Below are positions 22,944 through 34,778 of a DNA stretch of 64,000 nt, piece after piece. The notes beneath the pieces were generated by a model. It saw only the letters and a program-made list of their open reading frames with translations. It was not told the DNA's origin and did no database searches. Origin of the DNA: Calvatia gigantea (taxonomy: Eukaryota > Basidiomycota > Agaricomycetes > Agaricales > Lycoperdaceae); assembly GCA_025093985.1 (NCBI GenBank), contig JACAAK010000005.1:1550001-1614000 (forward strand), given 5' to 3'. Position 1 is the stretch's first letter, and each line of letters begins with the position of its first letter. Both the position numbers and the translations under genes were made by a program.

Positions 22944-25900
22944 TCACAGGCTCTCGAAGAATGATAAATCTTGCGCTGAAAGCTTTCCACCGCTTGAATC
23001 AACGCCGGTACCACGCTTGTTCGACGAAACGCTGTCAAATGCACGCGGAACAAAGGGCGCGGCTGGATCAAACACCGAGGCGGTTGGGTTTATCCCAGGG
23101 TTTTGCTGCCGTGGAGTGGGTAGGATCGGAGTTCCACTCCGACTTCCACTCATACCCCTACCATTCCCGGCACTGAATATAGTGGGAAGGGCTTGGGTGG
23201 AGGAGGTTAGAGGCCTGGACGTAGGCGGAGAAAGGATTCTCCACTGTGATTGCGGGTTCTGCTGTGCCTGGAGTTGAATGGGAGATGACGAAGAAACGGG
23301 TTTGACGAGTTGTGTTGGGATTAGTGGCGGGGATATTGTCGGCGCTGGCAGGGGTTGGCTGTCCATCCCGCCCATGCCAAAATTGGTTCTAAAACCTTCA
23401 CCAGTGGAGTTTTCATAGATCGGTGTTCCACTGGGTGGCAAAGGTGGAGTCATAGATGATGGCGCCGGGGTCGAGGTTAATACCGAACTCGAACCAGAAT
23501 TGACGGCCGCGATAGTAGATGAAGGGTCACTCGGCTCATCAAAAATATCGAATAGATCTGACTCAACCTTGCTGCCAGGCGGAGGAATAGCATTTGGCAA
23601 AGGTGAAGGTGGTGCCGGCCATTTACCTCTGGCAGCAGCGGTTTCTAGCAAGCTTAGTGTCCGTTGGTGGGAATCCGCTTGCTTTGTTGATCGACGCTCG
23701 TGAATACTAGGTTGTTTTGGAGGTGAGGGCGATTTAGGTGGGGGAGTGCGCGATGTCAGTAACCTTGGTGGAGGGAGCAATATCGATGAGGCGGGTGGTG
23801 GTGGGAATGGAAGTTTAGTGGGCATTGATTTGGGCTTATCAGGGACCCGAGGAGGCACTGGTGAGACCAAGTCACCAAAATCGTCAAATGTGCTAGGTTG
23901 AGTTGTTTGTGGAGGTTGGGTTGCCACAACCGTGAACGAAGCGGTTGCGGAACCCAAAGACATCGGAGGAGCGGAGATTATCGCCGGCGAGGCTTGGAAA
24001 TCTGTAAAGTCATCGTCATCAAAAAGTGAGGCTGGTTGTGCGGGAGCCGTCACAGGAGGATGAGTGGTGGGATAGTGTATCCGAGAAACTGTCGGGTTTG
24101 GTGATAGTGGAGGGGGCAGAGCTAGCGGGAGAGTGGAAGGGGCGGGGAGTTGATGGGGGGGTGTGGTGGGAGTAGGCGGCGATACTGTCTCTGAAGAAAA
24201 GCGCCTCAACTGTGTCTGGAAGGCGGACAGATCTGGATCCAAAGCGAATGGTTGGTTCTCGATAGACTCCCGCATTGGACTCGGCCGTTTACCAGTGGGA
24301 GGATGTTGCATAGTCGGGGTCATAGGCCGAGACCTGACGAGAGGCGGCGGTGACAGAGGCTTTGGAAGTGGTGGAGCACGAGGTGGAGGGGCCAGCGGAG
24401 GGGGCAGTTTAGTTGGGACAGGGGGGGCACGTATCATATTTGAGAGTGCATCTAGCTGGTCTAACTGGTCCATCTCGTCATGTGCGTTTGGGACGATATC
24501 CGAGAGGAACTCAAGGTCGTCGGAGGACAGAGCGATAGGGTTTCGGGAACTAGCGTTGGCCGACCTGTTAGACTTTGAGAACCTTCCGAAAAACCGTGAC
24601 ACTGCAGAAGTCGTTTGCACGAGCTCCTCTACTTCATGGGTTACCTTCGTGGTATCGGTTTTGCTTGCACCAGAAATTTCTGCGACAGCCGCCAGTGTAG
24701 CGGTTAGTGTCGTATCAGCTTCTTTAGTCGAGTTGCTGGCGTTGGTGTCCACACTAGGACGGGGAGAGGCCATACTTGAATGAGGAGAAGCTGGTCGCGG
24801 AGTATTTGACTGCACAGGAGAAGTTGAACCAGACGCTGGTGCATTGCCCGTAGATTTCCTGCCGAAGAATGAAAGCAGACCGCCAGCGGCTTTCTTTTTG
24901 GTATCGCTTGGGGACTGTTGCTGCTCCGCAATCTCCTTCGGCATGATGCGCCACCCCGTTGGAATCACATCGGTCTCTGTGACATCTGGTTTGGACTTAA
25001 TTGCCGCCTCCCACGACAAAGAGCCTTTCGAATTCATGTACACTGCCAGTGGGCTGTTACGGGTGATGAGATGGTGCCTCGTCAGTTTCAACGAATCCAT
25101 CACTTCCTTTGATATGAACGTCTTCATAAATGGCGTTGGAACAGGGAGAGTGAGATCTGAGGGAATGAGTTTGTTAACGACGGCAGTTCTTCAGAAAGGG
25201 TGATTTAGCAAAACGCCAAATGCGACATGACGACAAGGAACTTACATGCCCAAACTCTCGGCCAGCTCGTTACGATTATGCTGAAAGGGTCCCAGGGGCT
25301 GCTCGTCGGACTTGTCATCCGGCCAATACTCCCCGGAAAACTCATCAAAACGACGAAGTATCGAGTCCAAAAGATCTGGAGGCTGGAATTGATATTAGAC
25401 AGGTCTACGCTAACAGTAAGAACTCCACCAACAACATAACGATCTTGAATTTCTTTCTGACGCTTCGCCAATTCCCATTCATCCAAAGCTTCTAAGCCGC
25501 TATCGCCCGTATCCTCAACCGGTTCATTCCAAGACGTTCCCCAAGGCCCTGTTTGCTCTATTTGAGAAAGATCTGGCTTGGAAGGTGGCCATGGGTCCGA
25601 TTGTGAGTAAGTATCTGTCCCTGCTTCAAAAGTGCCAAACCCATCAGGATCTGGGGAGCTTTCTCTTAGTTCTTCTTCGCCCTCGCCTTCTCCCTCCTCC
25701 TCGGTTGAGGTTTCGGCTGATATCTCGTCGTTGAACTTTGGCGTGGTGGGCCCTTCCTTTTCACCCGGTGTTGGACATGCTTCGTAGGGAGTAGTCGTCT
25801 TCTCTTCAAAACCTAGCGATGTCCCTGGTTCTTCAATGATTATCGGAGCCTCTGTTTCATGCCGTGTCGGCGAAGGACTGCGTGAAGGATCCCGCAGCGA

Positions 25901-26194
25901 AAGATCGGACGGAGCCTCCTGAGGTGGTTTTGCGAAGCCGATCGAGTCGAGGGTTGGTGTCGCCCAGAGTTGTGAGGCGCGGTTCTCGCCACTCCACAAG
26001 TCCTTCTGGATGTCTGGAGAATCGTCCCATATTGCGCCAGTATCAGATTCCCATGATGGAATAGCAATATCTGCCTGGTCGTCGGTGATGAACTTGGAAG
26101 AAGATGCCCAGTTAACCGTGAGGTGCGCATCGGAGGAGATTTCGGATGAAGGTTTCTGGGGGTCACCCCAAGCGTTAACCCAGGGATCTTCCAT
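22944..26194 (-). CDS. Large Ser/Pro-rich orphan with endocytic-adaptor-like motifs
   Basis: Three exons (26194-25436, 25382-25246, 25188-22944) give 1046 residues. I do not recognise a named family. The N-terminus is acidic and carries DPW-type motifs (MEDPWVNAWGDP, SDPWPPS). A conserved-looking central block follows: PPDLLDSILRRFDEFSGEYW, NELAESLG, LTLPVPTPFMKTFISKEVM and SWEAAIKSKPDVTETDVIPT ending GWRIM. The rest is a low-complexity Pro/Ser region with polyproline runs and acidic-phenylalanine motifs (DDDDFTDFQ, FDDFGDL, DLFDIFDE), ending KLSAQDLSFFESL. DPW and DF motifs are typical ligands of clathrin adaptor appendages, so a trafficking scaffold is a reasonable inference, not a demonstrated role. 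The donor of intron 1 can be 25435 or 25432. Confidence 0.75.
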
Positions 26195-26526
26195 GTCGTG
26201 TGCATTTACGTGCAACCTGTTTGCAAATTCGCAAGCACAAGGAAGGAACGCACTCCGTGGTCGGCGGGTAAGGGATGCGGGTGAATAATGGTGACGCTCC
26301 TGACGTGGGACAGCAGGAATTAAATAAATTAAATATTCTAGGGTTAGGTCTCAGGATCTCACGTGCTGCGCAGGACCATCATCGAATTGGCCTCAGTTCT
26401 GAATATGTGTCCCAGCACCTCAGAACAATCATTCGTGTCCTCTCTATACTCGCTTACTTTCCTCCCTTCTTCCTCCCTCTCTTCATTATAACAATCTGAT
26501 AATTCACAAATACTCTCCAAAGGCTC
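26195..26526. promoter_or_regulatory. Divergent promoter region with CT-rich tract
   Basis: 332 bp between the start codons of the Ser/Pro-rich orphan (minus) and STE50/UBC2 (plus). A pyrimidine tract at about 26459-26486 (TTTCCTCCCTTCTTCCTCCC...) lies 40-70 bp before the STE50 ATG. CT-rich stretches of this kind are common at fungal transcription starts. Confidence 0.45.
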
Positions 26527-28957
26527 ATGGATAATGATCTAGTGGATCGTCACATCCTCGAGTGGGAACCAGCTGACGTCCACAAATGGTTCTCAAGCGT
26601 TGGATACTTCCAGTATGAGAATCAGCTGAAGGGTACGTGAGATACCTACTAGCTCATATTTTCTGATTTAACACGCCACAGAACACAACGTCGATGGCGA
26701 GGCTCTTGCGTTGCTGAATTCCGAGACTCTCAAGGAACTTGGCGTGCCCACAATTGGTCAAAGGCTGGCTATCCTCAAGGCTATATACCAATTAAAGATC
26801 GTGAACAATCTCCCGATAGACGAGGACCAATATATACCACCGTGTAAGCATGGAACACAGGCACAATGAACCATCGTTCAACGACATTGTCCTTCAGCGG
26901 AAGCCCCTGAACGTTTCGAGAGCCTAACTCTGGAAAAACTCTCCTCTGTCGTACACGAGCAAGGTGACTAGATACATTTACGTTATCAAGACGAACCACT
27001 TACGGCCCACGCACTCGATTTCTAGCCAGCCGACTACGGACCCTCGAAGAGGACAATCGTCAACTGAACCAACTTCTGTCATCCTTCGCCGAGGACGTCA
27101 ATAGTATCAAGGCATCGCTACCCCAAACAGTATGTATCCAGTTATTCTTCAAGTTATTATCCCAACCTACTTTCAGGATGAGCCAGGAGAACTTCGACGA
27201 CAGCCCTCCTTCAAATGGGCACAATTCGTCAAACCCCAAAAATCACCAACTAAGCAAGATTCTGTTGAATCTCCCCACCCATCGCCCCAGCGATTTGAAC
27301 ACGAAATTCCATATGTTCGCGCAAATGTAGCATCTACTTCGTCCGCCGCCGTCCAATCAATCCCACCAACCACCGATAAGCAGCGTCAAATCTCACAGGC
27401 TCCCTCTACTACGGACTCACCTAATTCTACGCTTAAAGCGCAACGGCAAGAGAGTTCTGACAACCTAAAAAGTTTCAAAGTCAGTTTGGAGGATCCGACA
27501 TGGAAAGTGCTCCCGGCAGCACTCAAGAAGTATCGTATTAATAATGATACATGGAAGAATTACGCAATGTTCATCTGCTATGGATCATCCGGTGCGCTAT
27601 TTTATGGATCCCATCTCGCTTGAGTCTTGACAACTTCTAACACCACTGAAGGCAACCGAATTGAACGCTGCTTAAGTTACGATGAAAAACCACTACTCCT
27701 GTTCCAGAAGCTAAAAGATTCGAAGAAGAATCCAGTTTTCATGCTAAAGCACATAAAAGACATTCGTTCACCAATTGCCGTCGCCCAACAGAAGCAAGCC
27801 GCTCGGAAAGCCTCCTCCATCATATCTAATGACACTGTTGCAACCCAAGGCCACCACAAAACTTCTTCGGCCTCGAAAACCAACCACCGACCACCAAGGC
27901 TTGAAGTATCGGATCTATCTACTTCATCCGGCCCATTATCCACAACCGCAACCCTCACTCCTCAACCGGGATGGCCGGAGACAGGTTTCCCTTCCCCACT
28001 GGTCGAACAGAAAGGAGATGACTCCACAACAACGCCTGCCTCGTCCACCTCTCGAACCATACCTTCTACAAGTAGTGATGGTACACTGACGGTCCCAAGC
28101 TCGAATGGTCACAGACTTGATGCCAAAACGGGCGAGAACCAGCACGGCAGCCACACTATTCCGATTTCCAACGGCAGCGTATCTTACGCCGTTGCTATAT
28201 ACCCATACATGGCCGAACAAGAAGATGAGTTTGATGTTGTTGTGTAAGTTCTTGCTACCTCTTCAGTCTGAAATAACTAATGTAACGGCTTCTTAGCGGA
28301 GACACCTTCATTATACTTTCGCGATCACGGGGATGGTGGATCGTCCAACGTGACCCAACAGGCTCTGGTGTCGTGGATACGGACATCGTTAAACAAGGAT
28401 GGGTACCTGCTGGCTGTCTACTCGAAACGAATGTCCCCGTTGCTTCAGCAATTGCGGCTGCGAAAGGAGGTTCCGTGACAGCCGATCCCGCGAAGACACC
28501 CATTCTACCTTTGAGCATTATTTCGACGAGTTTTCCTGGTGTCGCACTGATGGATTATAAGAAAAAGGGCGAGGAAGAATTAGATCTTGTAGAGGGTGAA
28601 CAGCTGAGAGTATTCAAGAGATACAACCACTGGTCATACGTAAGTAATCGATCCGTGTCCGAATGTGTTCACAGGCTTACAATTACACTTAATACAGGCT
28701 GTAAAGGAACAGGGTGGTGATCGAGGTTGGGTACCAGTACGTCCGGTGGCAACAGCTGGATTCTTAAATACTGACCATCTCCTTAGTCCTGGTTTATTGG
28801 TAAGGTCAGCACCCACTCGGGAAATACACCCATCACGCCGGCGTCAGGCACGCTCCACAACCCGGGAACATCGGCTACTAATTTCGATGATATCACTCAA
28901 TCACAAGTATCACCCATGTCATCCGCATTCCCTCCTGTCCAACCGACACGGTCGTAG
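26527..28957 (+). CDS. UBC2: Ste50/Ubc2 MAPK adaptor: SAM, RA and two SH3 domains
   Basis: Adaptor that tethers the Ste11-type MAPKKK to upstream GTPase signals in mating, filamentation and stress pathways. Nine exons (26527-26632, 26682-26843, 26898-26963, 27026-27129, 27180-27591, 27652-28243, 28297-28639, 28698-28736, 28787-28957) give 664 residues. Order: SAM domain (WEPADVHKWFSSVGYFQYEN ... LKELGVPTIGQRLAIL); coiled coil; RA domain (VLPAALKKYRINNDTWKNYA, then GNRIERCLSYDEKPLLLFQK); a Ser/Thr-rich linker; SH3 no. 1 (AVAIYPYMAEQEDEFDVV ... GWWIVQRD ... GWVPAGCLLE); SH3 no. 2 (GVALMDYKKKGEEELDLVEG ... HWSY ... GWVPSWFIG). The C-terminal SH3 pair is the basidiomycete (Ustilago Ubc2) arrangement; ascomycete Ste50 lacks it. 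Intact. Confidence 0.95.
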
Positions 28958-30956
28958 TCGTCAATGTCTTCGTCGAGCCGTCCCTCGATATCCTGTTGAA
29001 CGGGCCCTTCTGACACGAAATAAAATCGTTCGTTCGTTTCCAACTCTTCCCCGGGCGGCCAATCGTCTCCTACCAGCTTCCCCAAGTTTTCCCCGCACCT
29101 ACATCTTAATCCCGCCTCACGCTGTTAAATGTTGTACTACCATTGATCCACCGCTGCCCATGATGATGCCACCCCAGTGATGTCTCTCCATCTAGAATTG
29201 GTTCCACTGAATCATTATTAACCCAATCCCTCGTTGCGTCTCTCCTTGATCTATCTCTTGCATTCCCTTTCCTGAGTGCTGTTCAATTTACTCGCTAGTA
29301 CAGTCATTCATCCGTTTTCTCTTTTCTCCATCGTTTTATGGTCTTACTCAGCTGGTGTAATGTAGTAGTTTCCGTCTGATGAATACGTGTCCTTGCTCGC
29401 CACCTTTTTTTGCGTTTCGGTGTGACATTGATCTTGAGACTCTTGCGAGTGCTGTTTACCTGTGATGACATGCCATCCAAGACTTTGACCACTCCGTGAC
29501 TTCATTGTAAGTCTTAAGAAAGAACTCCGAAGATAGGACTAATTGTGAAGGGAGGGGAGAAAGGGAGGGGAGAAAGTTGGATCTTGTAAAACAATCGAGG
29601 GGACACTAAACTCCGAGCGAGGGAGAACTTCGAGAGAGCCTCCTCGCACTTGAATCTCGCTCCAGTGCTCCATCATATGCCTTGAGGGATCCCTTCATTT
29701 CAGTGATGTTGGCGCACCACTCTCGAGGAAGGTCTGCTTTTTGACTAAGAATCTTCAATGCAATTCTGGAATGAAAAGGATAGTACCGGCAACTTTACCC
29801 AAGTCGTCCTGGTAATAGTTTTTGACAGTGAATCCTGGCTTCACACGGCATCGACGACATATTTAAAGCGACAGGCCGGAATCCAGAATATCCTCGCCAA
29901 GGCAATCCTTTCAGTCGCAATGCTAGATACAGCCCGAAGATGTGGTGTTCGGCGTCTCCAAAAATAAACCGAACCCAATATTAGCCGCCAGGTTAGAACC
30001 CAAAAGGTATCCTTCCGAATTGACATTGGAAGCTGAAATGCCCAGGCCCAGCAACTGTGGTTCTCAAACTTAAGTCAGTGCCTGGCTAGATGCATCGGAA
30101 TCTCATAAATAGCATGGGCCCCGGCCTGGGGTAGAGCAATACTTGGAGCGCTGAACCCGGTGGGTCAAACCAAAAGCAGCAGTGCACTCCGTCTCACGTT
30201 TTATTTTATGCTAACCCCACCTCGTGGAGAGCAGAACACCTGCAAACTAAAGCGAATGCAAAGCAGAGATGAAGAAACTCAAGGGTTCTTGTTACTGATG
30301 AGATTAAAGCCCAAGACCTGATCAGCGAGTTTCGGGTATCTGGTGATGCCAAGGATGAGGCTAACGCTCTATTATAGAATGGAATGTTCATATTTGAGAG
30401 TGAGATAACGATGACGCTACCAAGGAACGCGGAAAAGCGTTTAGTGCAAGAGGATCAGCGAAGAGATACATTTCATAATGGCAACAACATGAGTATGATG
30501 ACGAATAGTATAGGTGCTGGTGTGATACAGTAAGGGAAGGTAACGTGTGCAATCGTGAGAGAGAGCAGATACTTTTCATGTAGAGGGGGGGACAAGATAG
30601 CTAGGGGAAAACAAGCGGAAAGCGCAACAAAGCAAGGTTCAGGAAGAAACAAGAGAAGGATTAAGTGTGCCTGGAGGATTGGTAGAACCAATTCTTGTGG
30701 TGACGATCATCGTCCCGGGTGCGGTCTGGGGAAAGGTGTCACTGGGGCCGGGAAGGTGCAGGGAATAGTCTTACCCATGCGAGCTGTTTGTGGGTCTGAG
30801 AGCGACGGCGAGATTGCAGAAAGAGTTCGTTAAGACTTTAAATAGCTTTGAAAATGATTGCTTACATTTATCAGTTGCGCGTCGCTCCCGTCCGTGGGAT
30901 ATTGGACGCTCTGCACCTGGGATTTAATTGCATCAGTAGGCGGTACTTGAAAAACA
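28958..30956. other. 2-kb convergent intergenic region, no supported gene
   Basis: Between the stop codons of UBC2 (plus) and the corrected end of the DnaJ gene (minus). No exons with family features or consistent splice sites. A purine-rich duplication (GGGAGGGGAGAAAGGGAGGG) lies at about 29551-29573. I looked for tRNA-like B boxes and found none convincing. Confidence 0.4.
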
Positions 30957-32230
30957 TTACCACCAACCTGGTGGTCGGTTATATGGCCTATGGTAATTGT
31001 CCCTATACATGTTGTTACTTTCAGAGTAAGATGGAGGGGGTACATCATATTCGTGTCTTGGGGGTGTTGGCGCAGTATATCGATGGTGTCCTGAAGTTGG
31101 TACGTCATATGTAGTGTTGTTGAACGCATATCGCGGTTGCGGTTGCATAGGCTGAGATGGGATGTACGGACCGCTCACTACTGCGATGTTGACGCCTAGG
31201 TTGATTGGGCTCAATGTAACGGCTGTCTGACAGGGGTGTTAATTCTCTCTGCTCTTGACTATTCTGCAAGTGCCCCCGAGGTTGCTCAATCACCATTGAT
31301 GGTGTACACCTCCCTACCATTAGGAAATGTTCTAGTGACATGCTCATTACCCTGTAGAGGACATCAGACACTGCGAGCCATGGGAGGAAAATAAGACTAA
31401 CATCATTGTCACGTTTAGTATGGATAGTTTGAGTGACCCCGTTGATCGTGGTGGAGGCAAAACTTTCCGAGGAGATGCTGCCTCGCGGACCCTCGTTCAG
31501 GCGCAGTCCCTGATCCAAAAGGGTCTAGAGCGAGTCCGGGCATGAAGGGGCCAAAGAAGTTGCTGGACAAAAGGCTCTGGGATCGGTGAGCATGTATACC
31601 ACCGAAAGGATCAAATGGGGTGAGGGTGTGCAAAGGCGAGCCAAACATGCTCTCCATGTCCTGGAAGAGAGTATTAAAGAGTTCAAACGGGTCCCTAAAT
31701 ACGAAATTGGAGTATGAATGGTGGTGATGGCGCGCGAAGGGGCTGGGGAAGGTGTGACTACGATGCCCTCGTCGACGGCCCGAAAAGGTATCATCGAAGA
31801 ATGTCCCAAAGGCATCCTCCTCTTGCTGCGGAGGCGGCCACACTCCATGAATGTCATATTCCTAGTGCAGGGGATAAGTAATGGAGATGTGGGGGTCATA
31901 AATCAACATACTTTGCGTTTTTCGGGGTCACTCAAAATCTCATAGGCATGGCCAATCTGGGGAGCCCAAAGCTGAGTGATCTTGACTGTACAACACGAAA
32001 CAGCACCCACCTCTCTGAACTTGTCCACTGCACTATTCTTCTCTTCTTCACTAAGGCCTTGTGGAAGTTTGTCAGGATGGGTCTGGAGTGCTTTCTTCTT
32101 GTACGCCTTGCGAACTAGTAAACAGGGGGGGTAAATTCAGAGATATAATGATGTCATGGCCGCGAAACATACTCTGCTCGGCTGTTGCATCTTTCCTCAC
32201 TTCTAAGACCTCGTATAGATTGGAAGCCAT
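30957..32230 (-). CDS. Type II DnaJ (Hsp40) protein with three frame breaks
   Basis: J-domain co-chaperone, DNAJB6-like in layout. Exons 32230-32173, 32114-32011, 31956-31912, 31861-31402 and 31351-30957. The J domain starts at residue 4 (NLYEVLEVRKDATAEQIRKA), has the HPD motif (THPDKLP) and ends HAYEILSDPEKRKEYD. A Phe/His-rich middle follows (HHHHSYSNFVFRDPFELFNT), then SISSESFASTTINGVTQTI, NEHVTRTFPNGREVYTING, and a Tyr/Pro-rich tail ending NRPPGWW. Read literally, the frame shifts at about 31515-31516 (CC) and then stops at 31286. Dropping one base there, one at 31288-31289 (AA) and one at 31171-31172 (CC) restores a single 352-residue frame. All three are one extra base in a dinucleotide run. 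Either sequence errors or a recently decayed gene; the intact codon structure between breaks favours errors. Confidence 0.8.
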
Positions 32231-32432
32231 AGAGGAACTGATTGGTGGTTTACAGCAGATGGGGTAAGAGTGCGGAAAGTTCTGGAAAAGCTGTGGCTCT
32301 GGCACGGCATTTGCACAGTATTAGGTGGCGGTGCTTCTCATTATCTCATTCACGTGACCAGTGCCTTTTCTGATATTTGAGAGGTATCAGACGCTTGCCG
32401 TGTAGCCTCGAAAAACCAGGACATACGCAGGG
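32231..32432. promoter_or_regulatory. Bidirectional DnaJ/IPI3 upstream region
   Basis: 202 bp between divergent start codons. No specific motif recognised; a heat-shock element would be expected for a J-protein but no clean inverted nGAAn array is visible. Confidence 0.35.
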
Positions 32433-34290
32433 ATGCGACTCCAGGAGTTGCTGTTGTGCGCAACTGCTCCGAATTCTTCGGAATCAAGCGCTGGGGCTAT
32501 ATTCCTTCACGATGTACAGAGCACGACTGCTCCTACTTCTTTCAAGCAGACAAACGCGGGCAGTCGTTGCACTGCAGTTTTCGAATCGACCAGTAGTCAA
32601 GGCGGATTTATTCTTGCGGCCCAACCGGATAAGTCGATTTTGAACGTTTATAATTTTCAGAAAGTAAGCCTATAGACCTTTGATATCAAAACATCAACAC
32701 ACCAAATTAGCTTTAGGACCAACTTGCTCTTAAAATTGTCCTTCCAGAAAAATTGACATGCCTGGCCATCGATAGAAAAGGAGACTTCTGTGCAGGGGGA
32801 ACCTCTGAAGGAAGGATCTATTTGTGGGAGGTGGGTCATCTCATGCCGCGTCTTTTGTGTGGTGGTAAAATTCTCCTGGATAGATTTCTTCAGGGATCCT
32901 CTTCAATTCATGGGATGCCCATTATCGTCGCGTTAGCGTACTCAGATTTACAAATGATGGCACTATCCTCCTTTCCGGAAGTGAAGATTCTGCCGTGAAT
33001 GTTTGGCTGGTGCCAAGGTATTCCTGGTTTTTCCGCTCGCCGAATCAAGACTCACATCTTTGTTAGAATCGTCGACAATGAAGCGCAGAGTGAACTGCCA
33101 TTGCCCCATTGTACATTGTCCGATCACTCCCTACCCATTACCGATATACAATGTGGTGTAGGAGCTTCGCTGACTTGTCGCATTTTGACATCATCAGTGG
33201 ATCATTCGGTGAAGGTACGAACCCCACCTTACCGAGATGAAACTTCGCCAAGCTCATGAGATGCCAGCTTTGGGATCTCTCATCTGGAACATTATTGACC
33301 ACTTTCCAATTTCCTCAAGTCATAAATCACTTGGCTTGGGATGTCACGGAGAGGATATTCTTCGCTGCTACCGCTGATGGTTCAATACACCGCGTGAACC
33401 TTTTCCGTCAGCGCAAGAATGATGCGGGGGAGCTTGTGCAAGAAGCAGTGGGAGGTGGGGGTACAAGTGATATTATCCGCATCGGCGGGGATACCGGAAA
33501 ATCTGACAAACGAATGTTGATCCAAGTCGGGTGTGTCTCCCCGAAAATGGATAGTCAGCGCTTCTCTCTTACCTTGTTTTAGCGAAAACATCTCCTCCAT
33601 GGCAATATCACTCACCTCAACGTACCTATTGGTCGGTACCTCAAACGGGATTATTCATTTTTACGACCTCCCTTCTCATCAGTCACTCCGCACCATCTCT
33701 GCACATAAGGGTTTCTCCATAACATACCTCACAAGCCTTCTCAAGCCACCTGATCTTGTTGGGCATGTTAGCTTGGATATGAAGGTTAACATGTCCGATG
33801 CGAAAGATGTTTTGCCCGCCAAACCCGTCCTACCTTTCCAAAGGATGAAGGACCCAAAAGCTCGCGAAGTGCATGAAGTCAGCATGCTCCTGCACACAGA
33901 GCGTAACGTAAGTGAAAGGATTCTTCTCTCTTTTATTCTTTCAACACGATCCGGAATTAATCATTACCCCAGCCATACCAAGATGACACCGCGGAGTACA
34001 CCCAAGCAGAACTCCTCAGGGATCACGCGTACTTCGTCGAACCTCTTTCCGAACAAAATGGAATAATCCCAGACGGTGAATCGGTCTCGTCCAAAAATCG
34101 GATAATGGAGCTCGAGGCCGAGGTTATGCAACTCAAAGAGCAACTCGGAAAAGCCAAGAGCGTAAATGACGCAATGTGGGAGGGAGTCGTTCAACGTCTT
34201 GTGAACAGTGGAGGTGGGGGCGAACTAAGTGAGGTGGAAAAAGAAGACAACGGTGATCCGGGACGGAGAAAAAGAAGCAGGGGATGTTGA
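32433..34290 (+). CDS. IPI3: Ipi3/WDR18 WD40 protein of the Rix1 complex
   Basis: Nucleolar/nucleoplasmic WD40 subunit of the Rix1 (Rix1-Ipi1-Ipi3) complex, needed for ITS2 processing and 60S maturation; in fission yeast (Crb3) also tied to replication. Seven exons (32433-32663, 32717-32834, 32894-33017, 33067-33214, 33268-33530, 33583-33907, 33973-34290) give 508 residues. WD-repeat pieces include LTCLAIDRKGDFCAGGTSEG, LRFTNDGTILLSGSEDSAVN, ILTSSVDHSVKLWDLSSGTL and ERIFFAATADGSIHRVNLF. The C-terminal coiled coil (IMELEAEVMQLKEQLGKAKS) is characteristic of Ipi3. The start MRLQELLLCATAP matches the short N-terminus of the family. Intact. Confidence 0.92.
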
Positions 34291-34778
34291 TGCTACAGTA
34301 ACTACCTCTCGAGACCTCAACCACAGAATGATACTGAGGCCTCGTTCAGGTTGTCCCTACAACCCTGTATTCGATACTTCATACTTGGTATCCCTGTCAC
34401 ATCCCTTCTGAGTTGACCTGGAAAACGGAATGGCCCGAGCTGATGCCACAATCAGACAGAAGGAGACCCCGAGCTCTTTCCACAAGTATAATAGAGTTCT
34501 CTTGGCAAAAGCGTCGTTGATACTCCCTTTCGCGTAAGACTGGCTTCTTGTTCCCAACGACGGTGATACTCGAAATGCGGTATTTTAGGGGCTTCCTCGG
34601 AAGCTCAGGCCTCAGGCTTCACTCCATTGGGCTTCACTCCATCGGGGACAAACCATCCAAGAGATTAATACCGTCGCGACGGGGCTAGTGCTTGTCTCGG
34701 TTTCTCCGGAAGCTCCTTCAAATACCCAGTCGACACGCAAACTGGAATTGCCTTATCGCCTCTTTTTCCGGTTTGAAG
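34291..34778. other. AA9 gene upstream region
   Basis: 488 bp before the AA9 start codon. It contains an imperfect tandem repeat GCTTCACTCCATTGG / GCTTCACTCCATCGG at about 34616-34646, beside a CAGGCCTCAGGC motif (34605-34616) also seen at about 192-212 and, in reverse, at 38762-38780. No gene recognised. Confidence 0.4.

Noticed and set aside
24163..24783. 206-codon plus-strand frame
   Set aside because: Antisense of the Pro/Ser-rich part of the large orphan; Gly/Ser-rich composition is the expected shadow of Pro codons.
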